64,000 nucleotides of DNA from Glossina fuscipes (GCF_014805625.2 NW_024003416.1:731948-795947); one strand, 5' to 3'; counted from the first letter of the stretch, positions 46,950 to 59,336 are shown. Notes: generated by a model not told the origin, from the letters alone. Program-made: numbers and translations.

Positions 46950-49900
46950 ACAAAAAAAATTGTTATAAAATTTCTTGTGTGCATTTTGTGGCGTATAAGC
47001 TTTTGAACATAGTTATGAGTTTTTTTAGAATCCTCTTTCTTATTAAATATATGTTTCCACCCGTATATGTTTCTAGCGTGTTCCTTCTTTAAGACGTGGC
47101 TTGAGTAAATCGTTATCGTATACTAGGGTTTTTGGTAAACCAAACAAAAAGTGCCAAAATTTCTTCTATAATTCAAACGATTTAATGAAAATTAATGGAT
47201 TTGCTATCACTATTTCTGGCCATTTTGATAGCGCATCGATTAATACTAACAAGCAATGACCTTCAGTTGAACCAATTGATTACGGAGATGTAAGCCATGA
47301 TTTTAAAGTAGCGTTGGTGGGCAGTTCAGCCGCACAGTTATTACAGGTTCATACCGTCGTCTTGGTATCTTTATTAATATTAGGCCAATAGACGTGACTT
47401 CTCGCTGTTGCTTTTATGCGATAAATGCTGGGTATTACAACCAAACACAAAGATTCAATCAACTGCCGATTAATTTTTCTTTCCGCTTTAAAATGCTTCC
47501 ATTTCTTGATTGTTTATCTCATCTGGATAACAATTGTCAATCTACCACAGCAACAACCGTGAAAAATTAACTTTTGTTTTGTCATACTGAATCATTTCGT
47601 TTGTTAACAATCAATTTTGTATTTTGTCTTGTAGAACAGTTTTAATTTCATTTTCAAACTGAACGATTGCCACCAGGTAGTCTTCGACTGCGGCTATTTT
47701 TGACAATGAGTCGCCAAAGCGCATCTGCATATCCTAAGCTTGCTGTAAACATCAATTTTATTTTAAAATTGTACCCTAGTAATTTGACAAAGGGGCTTTA
47801 GACTTTTAGATTAGCTAATAGATTTGTTTGATGTGCAAAAATTCAAAAATTTTTTCCGAAAATTATTAGTGATGATGTATGGCCTATGAAGTTTAAAATT
47901 TTTACCGTAAGTAATTTTGTGGAATTTTGTAACAACACACATTAAAACTATTCCTTTTTCTTCGGTTTGTTCGCAGGCGTAAGTGATCTGGAAGCGTCAC
48001 ATACAAGTTTTAAGGAATCATTTTCGTATTCATGAAGAATACAGGCAATTAACCAGTTTTGAGATGCATCGTCGGCAACAATAATTTGTTCCTTTGGATT
48101 ATAATGCGTGCGCAACATATTTGATTGAATGTACTTCTTTTACTTGCTTGAAGCTATTAATATGGAATTTTTTCTATTACCATTTTAGGTTCGCATTTAA
48201 CAAATTATCAAGTTGTTATTAATTGCTGTACATGATTAACAACTTTGCTGTAAAATTTAACAGAGCCGAGGAAAGGACGTTGTCATAATGTTGTCGAGAG
48301 CTACGGGTGTTGTTTTTTTATTTTACGTAACTAAACCCGTTGACATGTTACAAAAAAAAAAAAAAACAAGTAATTGTAGCTCCGAATAAATACATACAAT
48401 ACCATATCAACGTTGCTTACTCGTCGGTTAATTTGTCACATTATTTGTCTGTTATCCATATTATCCATTTACCACACACATGAAACCGTTCCACTTGATT
48501 GTCAATCAACACTTCATATTTTATTTATTTCTCTTATGCACGATATACACATATGTTTATAAATAAAAAGGTTACAGAAGAATACTATTTACCTCGAAAT
48601 TGCTCCAAAGGCAAGATTCCTTGCTGGTAAGGTCGCATGTGTAGGACTTGTTCGTTCCACAATATTTGACACCATTCCTGGTAAAATAAAACTTCTTCCT
48701 TCCTTTTCTTTAAAACAAATTTACAGTATATCTTTATTAGGTTTAAGTTTCAATTAGGGTACAGTTTTCAACAATATAAACCTCAATCGACTATTTTCAC
48801 ATTACACCATTTTATACAAATTTTTTAAACCCCATTTTTACTGAAAGTACAGTTTTAATAAATAGTCTGCGTGTATTAATTTTAACAAATATATCTTTTT
48901 TCAATATAGGCGAGCATATGATCCAAGTTATTCGGCTGCCTTTAAGTCCATACTTTGTAAATTTATTTACAAGATGTATAGATAATGATTAAATGTATTT
49001 TTTTAAATAACCGATCTTATTTTAATCAATCTTACTTTTAATAATTAATTTTAATCACAAGAATAATTAAGGCTTACTTATCCGGTGAACTGCTTGTTGA
49101 AGACTCACTATTTATTGTTTGCTCCAAAGGTAACTCACCACGCAACTTTCCCCTACTCGTCTCACTATCCGTTTTCACTCAAACAAAATCTATAATTGCT
49201 TTTCTATGTTGCTTCATTTGGAAGTCTGTTAATCGCTTAGTGAGCAAGAATTGTAATGATGGAAACCAATTGCATGAAGGAAAACCCACCCTTATATTAT
49301 ACAGACGGGATTTGAACTTTTTTTTCTTTTTATAATTCTTCCCTTTTCTTTTAGTTACCAAAAACTTTAGCTAAGGAAACTAATTGCAAAAAGAAACATA
49401 TTAGCGGTGTTCCGCTATCTTATACGTCATTCTCTCTTTTTCTTAAGAGCAACGCAAACCCAAACCGACAGAAACAACGTAAACTGATGTACGCTGGTGT
49501 TATAACGTAACAACGTTATATTCGTTGGTTTAACCGTCTGTGTTATTACTGGGAAGCGTTATAGATCAGGCTGCAGTCCTTTATGAATTATAATGTATTA
49601 ATGGGCGAAGAATTTATCTTTTGAAAACTTTCTTTTAAAAGCGTATTTTTGGATGAGATGTAAAATTTCATTTATATTTTTGTGTTGTTCTTCACCTTCG
49701 TGAAAAACAAACCTGTCATCGAGGAAAGCTGCAACTTTATTCATAATGGAAAGCATTTGTTGGCCGAAAAATAATTGGAAACGTTTCAACACCGAAAATC
49801 ACACTTTTTGTGTTGTAATTGTGAAAAGGTGCTTCCATTTCTTGTCAATTTCTACCTGGAGAAAACCACGCGAAAGGTCCCTCCCAAAAGGAAAGCGGAC

Positions 49901-51120
49901 ATTGTTGGGTTTCTGCCACCTACTTTGAGTAATCAACCAGGCAAATCACTCTCATGTCTTGTAACTTCGTTAATTCAGCTTCAACAATGTTTTGAACGGT
50001 CTACCCTACAGAGCGCTTAGGATGAGAAATTGATTGCATGCTTAAATTTGTTACTAGATGTGGTTTTTGTTTTGTACACAGACGACTTTAGATCTTTATA
50101 ATATTTTTATTGAACTGAAGCAAGAGTTGTTTCTTGATTTTCAGCTTTTTTGTTGTTGTTTTGATAGACATATCTTCTCATTGCAGAGTGTTTATCCAAT
50201 CCAGATCCATCGAATTAAAATTGGTTATTTGTCCTAAGAACCACGTTTACTTTTGAATTTAATGTAACATTCAAAATAAAAAGAAAGTGTCAATTCATCT
50301 GCCTCGCTTCGGACGGTGTGTTGTCCTTTAGCGGTATTTGCAATGTAGAGCTTTTTGAAAGTGTTCTCTGATCTACGAGTGATATCAGAAGCTATATCCG
50401 GTTGTAGCTCGAGCTTTTCATTGTTAATAATTTAATTTATATATTTTTGCGATATATTTATTGCGTTTACCTATTAATTGTGTTTTGTTTTTCTTGTATT
50501 TGTTAAAACTTGTTTGTTCTGTTTTCTCTTTGTTTTCTGAGCTACATTGCAACAGCCATCCTTGTGTCCAACTTTGCTACATTGTGCCAACTTGTGTTGT
50601 CGGTACGAACCTTCACGAGCCAAATGTATATAACATAATTGAATATGAAGCGCTTGCGTGTCTGTTTTAGGGTTTCATAGAAACACTGTAAGGCGTTCAA
50701 ATTAGTTAAGAGATGGCACTCTTTTGTAAGAGTTTCAAGCGTTAAGGAACTGCCTTCATTGTCAACTTAGTGCAGTAACCTAATGCAAATATCAAAATCC
50801 AGGGATGATTTTGATGCCGTGATGAAATCAAGCATTTGAAACTGTCCGTATTGCCTCTTTACGATCGCCGCATATGTAATAAAATCTATTTAGGCATATT
50901 TTGTTGCTAGCTAGCATGTGAACTTACGAAGTGTATGTGTAAATTACGAAGTGTAGATGCCAACAATTTTAGTGAGTTTTCCTACAATACCCTTACTTGA
51001 TATCTCTTGCATAGTTTGTCAAGACGTAGTTTGTTTATTTGTTATGAACAATTGGATTGAATTTACTTGACAATAACCGTACCTTAGCTGCATCATCAAC
51101 CCCAGCTGCATCTAAATGAA
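46950..51120 (-). pseudogene. decayed Ty3/gypsy retrotransposon on the minus strand
   Basis: Reading leftwards the domains are in order. Gag (50,880-50,690) has LTLETLTKECHLLTNL. A zinc-knuckle remnant (50,592-50,548) reads QCSKVGHKDGCC. An aspartic protease (50,420-50,290) has DIASDIT in place of DTGSD. The RT finger and palm (50,030-49,556) include FLDD of the catalytic box and HKGLQPD. After an insertion come an RSFLG-like echo, then RNase H (48,120-47,990; IIVADDASQNWL, SLTPANK). The integrase zinc region (47,395-47,330) reads RSHVYWP and CNNC. The integrase core (47,260-47,100) has LIDALSKWPE and VYDND, holding the first two catalytic Asp, and a TPQNAH echo lies near 46,990. Stops and shifts are everywhere. 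The protein order and motifs fit Ty3/gypsy, distinct from the plus-strand neighbour. No LTRs were found by eye. Dead copy. Confidence 0.75.
48335..49545. mobile_element. unidentified insertion of about 1.2 kb inside the gypsy RT-RNase H junction
   Basis: The minus-strand gypsy reading stops after the segment following FLDD (about 49,550) and resumes with the segment preceding RNase H (about 48,315). In relatives these are nearly adjacent. The intervening DNA contains a SINE-like body fragment at 48,905-49,000, an A run at 48,351-48,365 and unclassified sequence. Near 49,480-49,550 strings such as GTTATAACGTAACAACGTTATA look like retroelement or LTR edge sequence, but no clean terminal repeat was found. 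At least two events may be stacked here. Confidence 0.5.
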
Positions 51121-51129
51121 ATAATTGCT

Positions 51130-52370
51130 CATATCGAGCATTCACATTTCAAAGTTCACCAAAATTAAATTCTCCGATTTTGATAGTGAGTGGTTCAATG
51201 AAAAATTTGTCGTTGCTGTTTTTGGGGATTGCAGCAGTCAAACTTTCCACCAGATCATACATTTCCGAATTATGCTGCTACTGTTTCTGTTGGATCTTAG
51301 ATTTGATGTTTATTACTCAACTAACTATAATATATACATAACAAAAAAGGAATTAAAAGAAAACAGAGAAACAAAACGCAACACATTAAGACCCGTGTTT
51401 TAATATTGCTATTTTATCATTATTAATAAAACATTTATGTAAGGTGATCATGCTCGCTGGTTCCATGAAAAAAGTTCCATAAATAAATTTTTCATACAAT
51501 TTTCGTTGTATTTATAGACCTATAACACATTTTTTTTTTTTTTTTTTTTTTTAAATAAAACACACTTACATCTTAATCCATAACATAATTCCTATTACGT
51601 AAACAGATCTCCCTTTTCGCTCGCTGGAGCATTAAAATTATCGAGCTGTTTACAATAGTAGGTTGCATCGAAAGTTTTCCCCTGCTCAAGGAGCTGGTAG
51701 TACACTTAACCTCTTTTAGTCCACCACAAACAAAGCATGATAATGAAGTTCTAGTTGTGCAATAAGGACAAGGATCGTTTCCCGGAATGAGTTTGTTCAC
51801 AAACGACACAACATTGTATCCCGTAAGAAGAAGTTAACATACTCTCACATGATTCGATAAATTTCTTTCAATCAAACTTCACGAAGCCTAGATACTCTGC
51901 TTCAAAACACAGCGTTTCATGTGGTCTTCTACCGTCGAATAATGGATGTCGAGCTCCATTTGTTCTAATGGTTGGGTGTGAGATACGCTCCAGTTTAAGC
52001 TGGAAGATGTCTACTTTGAATCTGAAATCTCCGGAATCAAATTCGGCACACCATCTTTGCAAGATCAGAACACTTACAATCTCACTTCCTAACATGTCAC
52101 TTACATTTTTACAAGCACACGATAGATATGCACTTCGCAAACAACAGATAAAGGGTATTAAAAGTAGTCCTGTACCTATGCCCTACGGGATGTACACTTC
52201 ATAGTAACACGTAATATGAATCATTCTACACGCTCGGCTTGGTCTGACAAACCAAATTACCTGCAGATAGTAAACTACGACAGTGCTTGCCTGCCAATCT
52301 GTTACAATAATCAAGCAATATTATAACAGTTTTTCTTTTAATTGCGAACCCTCAAACTTGCAAGCATCTA
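51130..52370. other. unclassified stretch with minus-strand coding-like pieces and a poly-T run
   Basis: On the minus strand two frames (52,140-51,868 and 51,809-51,573) have balanced composition. The second contains a CPYC and CFVC pair (DPCPYCTTRTSLSCFVCGG) resembling a zinc ribbon. They are in different frames. About 20 bases beyond the stop of the second, the minus strand runs into an A tract of more than 20 (plus-strand poly-T at 51,531-51,552), which would suit a retrocopied transcript. Alternatively a GTAAGT donor directly after the frame at 51,563 could make it an exon. The family is not recognised. Confidence 0.3.
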
Positions 52371-52389
52371 CTTAAAAAATAAAATAACT

Positions 52390-52860
52390 GGTAATACTTA
52401 ATAATATAGTGGACGTGGTCGTATATATAAATTTTTGAGACAAAAAAAATATAGAATGTACAATGTTCTTTTCGCTGCGTCTTAAGAGTAATGAGTAAAA
52501 AACCTGAAAATCTAAACCAACTAAATTTTGGTATTTTATAATTATAAGTGGGCGTGTATAACTTTTAATAATTAACTGCAATATAACTTCAGAAGAAGAA
52601 GTACGGGATAATTTTTGCGCCTCCCATCAAGTAAATTTAGAAATTTCCCACTGTCTGTTCCCCATAGTTTATGAATAATGAGCAAACTCTTACTTAGAAA
52701 AATAAACTACGCTTTGATGAAGGCACCTCCTTTAATCGATTAGCTCCACTTTTAATACCAACTTGCCTATACGAACTTCCAATGCTTTTGTTGTGGTATT
52801 TTAACATTTAAAACTTTGTAAAGATATTCGAATAGATACAAAGAAAAAAAAAATAATTAC
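52390..52860 (+). repeat. dispersed repeat R, diverged copy
   Basis: TAGTGGACGTGGTCG, TAATGAGTAAAAAACC, GTGGGCGTGTATAAC, a second GTTTATGAATAATGAGCAAA and CTTGCCTATACGAACTTCC follow the same order as copies at 39.2 and 58.1 kb. It may be two overlapping copies. Confidence 0.6.
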
Positions 52861-52892
52861 GAATTCAGATTCTTAATAGAAACGAATGATAT

Positions 52893-52955
52893 TTTCTTAA
52901 GACTTTAGTCTTAGAATTTATTTCTCTACCTAAATTAATAATAATAACAATTATA
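52893..52955 (+). repeat. 5'-truncated LINE/SINE 3' end
   Basis: TTTAGTCTTAGAATTTATTTCTCT followed by CTAAATTAATAATAATAACAA is nearly identical to the 3' end of the SINE at 57,781-57,830. It follows dispersed repeat R directly. Confidence 0.65.
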
Positions 52956-53879
52956 AAACAACAAAATATTGGAAGGTGTTATAATCGATTTGTATAAAAA
53001 AAAAAGTGAATCAGATCATACAAACATAAAAACCGAATTGGGAGTCACACATACACAAGCCATTACGCGGAAATACCTAGATCATTTCACAATTTGACGA
53101 TGTGCAAGTATTATTTCGAGAAAGTACACATACGAAAATATAATAATATATATATACATCAGGACTTACGCTGCTTTTATCCAAAATGTATCAATAAAGC
53201 AAACAAAAAATGACGATCGTAGGCTACGTTGTACTGCTGTTTTCCGCATTTGATGTTAGCATGTTCAATTTTCTAGGGATGATGGAATCTGACTGAGTGT
53301 TGATTGATATATTTTAAATAACGTTGTTTCCTTTATCTTTTAATCGTAGTAGAATGGTGCGGAAGCACTACTTTTAGCAACACTTTACCCATTATGGATA
53401 TATTACAAACGTATGAACTTATCAATATTTTTCTGGATGATTTAAATTAATGAAAAAATTTGTTTCGATTTGTTCACATGACATATTTATGAATTATTCC
53501 CCTTTTCGCACAAATCCTTGTTATGTTACAAACAGCCAGTAAACACAACATCTTTGATATAGGAAAACAAAAACATTTAGTTTGAATTATAATCACCAAA
53601 AATTGGCAATAAATATCCTAATATTTTTCGTCTAATTGTGCTCACAATTCATACGCTATCCAATGCATGCATATATAAGAAACGTGTTGTTTAATGTATT
53701 GTAACAGAAAGTGATGTTTTTGATTATCTTCTCAAAATCAGACATTTTTATGTAACGGGCACCACTTTCTGAAATTAAATTAAAAATTAAACCATGGATT
53801 CCCATAAGGTCACACGTAATTGGCTGACTGAATGTCATGCTTTTGCATCACGGAAATAATAAAAAAATAATATGCCCTA

Positions 53880-54150
53880 GGTCTTTTGTTAATAGGTCGA
53901 TGGTCATCACCACCGATAAATCCACCTGTCAATGTGAAGCTAGCAAGTGAGGCAGTAATGGGCGAGGGAGCAGCTCAAGAAATACACGCGGAAAAATTCT
54001 TATGAAAAAAAACCAAAGATCGAAGCTTTCTTCCCTTCCCTGACGTTATGTTCCGGGAAATTCTATTTCCTGCTCTACGTAAGGTCTCTCTCGGGCCATA
54101 ATTTTGGGTGGGAGACCCGGAAGACTGATCCTCACATGCCTAAACCTCCC
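53880..54150. other. less AT-rich block of unknown origin
   Basis: The patch stands out in composition from its AT-rich flanks. It includes GGGCGAGGGAGCAGCTCAAG, TTCCCTTCCCTGACG and GGGTGGGAGACCCGGAAGAC. A plus-strand reading near 54,000-54,120 looks protein-like but is interrupted. It lies about 400 bp upstream of LINE 2 and may belong to its 5' part or to an older insertion. Confidence 0.3.
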
Positions 54151-54479
54151 TTTCTCTCATTAAAAAAATATAAGTAAATAATTCACCAAATTTTTAAAAA
54201 GTGGCAATAGATAATATAATCATTATTTATTAATAATATAAACAAAAAGAAAAAAAAAACAATAATTGGCTTAATTTCAACCTAGCGCAATCTCGTCTTT
54301 TAAAGTATTAGTTCCGCTTGAATACATGGACATTTTTGCTGAGTAAACCGTTGTGGCCAGTTAGATCTTTAATTAACGAATTAATTCCTTGGGATCCATT
54401 TCAAAATACTAATTCGGCAGGTCTTCCACCCTCAAAAGACTAAATGTTTCTTCAGGCCAAGTAACTGTCATTTACCAAA

Positions 54480-57413
54480 ATGTTAAGGCCTAAACCCAAA
54501 AATCTGCTCTACTTTTCTAAACTCAGTGGGCACGCAGTTTTCCTGTTTGGCCTTCACTGAAACTTGGATGAAGCCTGGTTCACATTCTTTTAACGTTTTC
54601 AGAAACCATCGATTGGATCGCTCCGCTGGTGGCGTTTCAATTGCCATATCTGCTGCAATCCCATCTTATTCATATGAATTTCCTACTCCTCCTGACATTG
54701 AATTTATTGCCATTCGAGCGAAAATTCCTAATAAACACCTGTATGTAACCTATATAAGAAACAGGCTGCCTTCATTTGTGAAGTGGCAAAGCAGTCTAAA
54801 CGATATAATCATAACGTCAGGTGACTTTTAATTTGCGTCAAGTCATTTGGTATTACAGTGATATTTCTGGTTGTATGGTCCCCACCTCAACATCTGATAG
54901 AGCTATTGTGTTTCTCAACGTATTAGTTGATCGTAATTTGCTTAAACACAACCGTACTTCTAATTGTAATGGCAGAGTACTAGATCTTTGTTTGGGAAAT
55001 TTCACAGATACTTGTAGATCGCTGTCCACATTTTAATTGACCTGAGGATCTATTTCATCTAGCAATTTGCGTTTCCTTTCATTACAGGTATGATGGTCCG
55101 TCGAATCATTCCAATGTGTCAAATCCAACCTCCTCAAATAAACATTATGGTTTTCACAAAACCAACATTTTGCTGCTTAAATCTTATCTTTCACATATTG
55201 TGCTGGATTCTTCTGCTGGGAATATTGAAACACTTCTGTCATTGTTTCCTAATGTATTAAATCCTGCTATTGCCGCATCCGCTCCTATCAAGTAACCTTG
55301 CTCTTGAAACAAGTCCCCACCATGGTTTAACAAAAGAATTAAATAAAATAGAAAAACAAACTTTTCAAAAAATTTATGAAAAGTGTTACTTCTTATGACT
55401 TTTTCGCCTATTCTGCGTCAAGGCGTAGATTCAATTAACTGAACCGCCAGTATTATTGCAGACACCTTCAGTTGATGAAACCCTCACAGCTTGTTAATCC
55501 CCAAAATTTTTTTAAATTTATTAACTCCAAAGAAAAATCTCCATATATTGCTTGCATGTTTCTTTCAATGGCTTTGATTCCTTTGATGATATTGAAACCC
55601 CGAAACTCTTTGCAGAATAATTTCGACGAAATATTTCGGCGGCTAATTCCGATTCAACTGCAAACTATCCGTATTTGATAATTAACCCGATGTCTATTTC
55701 TAACTTGGTCACTTCAGAAAATGATGGTGGTTTAGGTGGTTTCCAGTCTCTAAAATATAGTCCGGCGTCTGGACTTGTTGGGATCCCATTCTATGTCGAG
55801 CTATGTGGTGTTATTTTAATGATTTAATGATCAGTGCTTAAAATCAGGTGATTTCCCTTTGGGATCGAAGGGTAGTTTTCCTACTTCAATTCACAAATGT
55901 GGAAATAGGCATCACGTTGAGAAGTACACAGACGTCGCCAAGTTGAATGTCTTAACTGGGTTTTGCTATTATCTTCATCCATTACATCATGGCTTTGGGA
56001 AAGGAAGATCTACTGTCACGAATCTCTTAGAGCTTATTTGCCATGTTTTCAAGCCTTTTTCTAGTGGTTCTCTCACGGATGTTGTATGTAATGATTTCAG
56101 CAAAGCGTTTGACTTAGTTAACCACGCCTTATTTATCTCCAAACTCCAGGCCTCTGCCTTGCCCTTATCCTTAGTAAAATAGATAAGATGTTATCTTCAT
56201 AACAGATCATTCAGAGTACTTGTTAGCCTCATCACCTCGAATGAATTTCTCGTGGCGTCTGACGTACCTCAAGGCAGCCACTTATGGCTCTCTTTATTTA
56301 ATTTATACATTAATGATTTCCCCTAGGTGATTATATCCAACCAGATCTTAATGTATGCTGACAATGTCAAACTGTTTCCTTCCTTCTCCTCGGAACCACA
56401 ATCGCATTATCTTTGACTTAAATAATTTGGTTACATGTTGCTCGTTAAATTTTATGAAACTAAATCTAAAAAAGCGCAAGAAGCTTCGTTTTTCAAAGAG
56501 GAAGTCATTCAGTACTGGGTATTTCATTGGTTCACACAAGTTGGAAAACATTGATTCGTTCATCTATTTAGGGGTTATGTTCGACCAAAGATTACGTTTT
56601 AATTTGCACATTAAGCTCTCTTTAAGTAAAACTAGGTCCGCGTTAGGTTTCATTAAAAGATGGTCCAAACAGTTTAAGGATTCTTACATTACGAAAAGGC
56701 TTAGTTAGATTCTTGGGTATGCTTCTGTTGCGGGGTCTCCTGTCTATAGCTGTTATGTAGATTCAATTGAATCCGTTTCAATTCTTGTCGTTTTCGATTA
56801 GAAAATTTGGGTCGGGACCCGCTTGTCTCTCTGTCTCCTAATGAAAATAGGTAGCTTCTGTTGTCCTTACTGTCATTTGAGAAACGTAGATTTATCCTTG
56901 GTGTTTCCTTCTTAATTAAGTTAATTAATGGTACTATTGATTTGTCCACATTACTTGGTGAGATAAGCTTTGATGTCCCAAATCGCACTTTATTTTCATT
57001 AAGCTTAGTCAATGCACATATAATTATGAGCTGATTATTCCTTTTCGAGTTGTTTGCAGAAACCAAAATAATGTCTATCACTTAATCTATTAAAACAACT
57101 TTGCTTAATACGTGCGATTACCTATATCGTATCTGCACTACCTTGCAATCTTATCTCGCTATGATTCGAGAATTAATTGGTGTTGTTTACTGATATTCGT
57201 TGCCAAGGTTCTGCATATCTGCAACGGTTCAGGGGTTCACTTGCAATTTGGATCTGTACCGGCGATGGGTGTGCCTCTGTGATTTTTTTTATCTTGTCTT
57301 TATACACTTTATACTAGTTTTAATAATGATTAGTATAAATTTTGCTTCTAAAGGTCAGTTGAATTTGGTTGTTGACTTATTTTAGCCTTTCTAGACTTTA
57401 GATTTTCAAGTGT
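54480..57413 (+). pseudogene. decayed non-LTR retrotransposon (LINE 2), Jockey/CR1-like ORF2
   Basis: Plus-strand pieces run through most of an ORF2. The endonuclease begins with FSCLAFTETWMKPG (54,540) and RSAGGVSIAI (54,630). The GDF(N) motif at 54,822 is broken by a single-base shift, and LDLCLGNF lies at 54,985. The RT has KYTDVAKLN (55,920), HHGFGKGRSTVTNLLEL (55,987), DFSKAFDLVNHALF (56,093), VPQGSH near 56,265, LYINDFP (56,305) and YADN (56,355) in place of YADD. The distal part has YLGVMFDQRLRF (56,568) and ALGFIKRWSKQF (56,645). Several stops and frameshifts are present and ORF1 is not visible. The sequence runs to a simple tail at 57,414. Its catalytic change and shifts make it inactive. 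Confidence 0.85.
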
Positions 57414-57440
57414 AAGTAAATAAATAAATAAATACTTTAA
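57414..57440 (+). repeat. (TAAA)n tail of LINE 2
   Basis: TAAGTAAATAAATAAATAAAT closes the LINE 2 sequence. This tail differs from the (TAA)-type tail of LINE 1, so the two LINEs are of different families. Confidence 0.7.
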
Positions 57441-57684
57441 TAAAATAAATTAGCCATACAAACGTGAACATTTCTTTCACTAGTGACAACTAAATGCACA
57501 ATTTCTTTTATAGGGCCCATAAAATTTATAAAGTTTGTGTTTAAGTATGCTGGTTTGGAACCAACAGATTTTAAAATAAGTGTTCATTGCGAATGTTTGT
57601 GAAGTACGCATTCTACTGGTTTGAATTCGACTGCCTTTGTTGGCTAGCTTTTTTATTTACAAACGAAAATGATTATTATGAATA

Positions 57685-57840
57685 ATGGTCGAAGAATCTT
57701 GACCAGCAAGTCAATGATCGTGGGTTCGAATCTCAAGTGCGATCAAAGCCGATAGCCTTAGATGCTAGTGCTTTTAAGAGTTTAGTCTTAGAATTTATTT
57801 CTCTGGCGAAATTAATAATAATAATAATTTAAATAATGTT
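57685..57840 (+). mobile_element. tRNA-derived SINE with LINE-like 3' end
   Basis: A tRNA-like head contains the B-box string GGGTTCGAATC at 57,722-57,732. The region where an A box should be (57,686-57,705, ATGGTCGAAGAATCTTGACC) is degenerate. A body follows (GCCGATAGCCTTAGATGCTAG, then TTTAGTCTTAGAATTTATTTC) and an ATTAATAATAATAATAATTT tail. The body and tail match the end of LINE 1 at 6,665-6,745. The head aligns with the element at 34.13 kb. It does not fold as a tRNA gene. Confidence 0.6.
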
Positions 57841-58059
57841 ACTAATTATTAATATTATATTTATTATTAATTATTAATAGTAAGAAAACTTGCAGCTAAA
57901 TCCTTCCCTTTTTTATGTAAATTCATTATTTAAATAAATAGATAAACATATAGGATAATTATGCTCGGTCGAGATCGAATGTTTTACATCGATTACAACC
58001 AACCATCCAAAAAAAGGAAAAGAACTAAATATTCGTGCTCTATAATATTTAGTGGACGC

Positions 58060-58470
58060 GGCTGAATTCTCCTGTTTTCACAATAAAAGTGGAAATTTAT
58101 ATTACGAGCAACAAGCAAAAAACTCGGAAAACAAAAGTGTTCATAGTTTTTCTTATATAGCTTCATTTATCCAAGCGGGCTAACCTTTATCACAGATACT
58201 ACATAATGCGTACACGGACAGATGGACAGATAAATGCACGGGCTACCTTAGATGCATTCCCAACTTGAAACTGGCTACGAATTTTTTATTTTATGGGATT
58301 TGAGCCTTGCATCCGTCCCTTAAAAAAGTTTTGAAAAAAAAAAAAATTAATATATGACAGACTACAAATAGGCGCCGCCGATTTTTTCCATTTTTCTAGA
58401 GGTACTAGAGCATTGCCATAAAATGTACATTCAAATATACTTCGACTGACTTGGGCCATATTCAATTTTC
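58060..58470 (+). repeat. dispersed repeat R, copy
   Basis: TAGTGGACGCGGCTG, CGAGCAACAAGCAAAAAACTC, TGTTCATAGTTTTTCTTATA, GGACAGATGGACAG, GAAACTGGCTACGAATTT and TTTTTCTAGAGGTACTA follow copy 38.78-39.2 kb base for base over long stretches. Confidence 0.75.
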
Positions 58471-58990
58471 TGTCTGTTTAATGAAAATTTAAGAGTGAAT
58501 CATTCATCACAATATATTACCTAAACACCAACATTATCTAAACTAAATTTTAAAAGATACATTTATGTTTACAACCAGTAGATACAAGTTATGTGCATAA
58601 GCAACGGATTGCGAATCCTAAATACCGCGTTCAATTTTGATACATCTATTTGACCTATAACTTTAAAAGTTATTAAACAATATTTCGAAGTGTAAGGTCA
58701 ATGATAAAATCACAGTTTAGTTTGCAATAGTTACCAAAAATATGTAGAACTCACAACTTAATGCAGAACATGAAAGAAATTGATATGAAAATTTCAAGAT
58801 TTCTGACATGAGTGGTTAAAAAAAAGACTACCAATAGAAGAATAGATAGTTATAACGAATTATTAAAGATGACACTAGAATATGCTCTCGTTGTTTTTTT
58901 TGATATGGGTTACCCAAAATTATGTCACATCTGCTGTATCCTTGTATTGTATTTGATTTTATGTTTAGGCATAAAAAAAGTATTTTGAGC

Positions 58991-59116
58991 TTAATAGTTT
59001 TGGTCGGTTGCGCATAGAAAAGATAATGAAAAATGATTACTCAATAGAATTAAGAGGAATGTGAACCAGATGCTTTGAAGTATGAAAGCACACTTTTCCT
59101 TTCTCTGTTTCCGGCC
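58991..59116 (-). CDS. weak candidate terminal exon, minus strand
   Basis: A very good acceptor (CCTTGCCGCTGCTGTTTAACTCAG) on the minus strand opens into a block with two open frames. Joined in phase 1 to the candidate exon at 59,415-59,337 it reads PETEKGKVCFHTSKHLV and ends at TAA after about 25 codons. Read in phase 0 it gives a hydrophobic, membrane-like stretch (WFTFLLILLSNHF) to a stop at 58,991. Neither version matches a family I know. It could be chance in AT-rich DNA. Confidence 0.22.
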   Translation of the reverse strand, partial: GRKQRKEKCAFILQSIWFTFLLILLSNHFSLSFLCATDQNY

Positions 59117-59336
59117 CTGAGTTAAACAGCAGCGGCAAGGTCTCCAAAAAGATATAATTTCAAGTTTGTGGCAAGTGTACACTCTAATGTTCATTTCTGT
59201 TAAACTTCTTTAACAAAAAAAAAAAAAAAAGGACAAGAACGACGTGCTATTTTTTTTCATTTTATTTTTTTTGTTATTTTAAAAGTGATGGCACGTGGCT
59301 ATTGTTTTTGTATATTTTTGTATATTTTCCACTTAC

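Noticed and set aside
52390..52581. Minus-strand ORF of 69 codons
   Set aside because: Falls inside a copy of dispersed repeat R, read on the wrong strand.
57686..57760. tRNA gene from the GGGTTCGAATC string
   Set aside because: No clover-leaf, degenerate A box and no acceptor stem; it is the head of a SINE.
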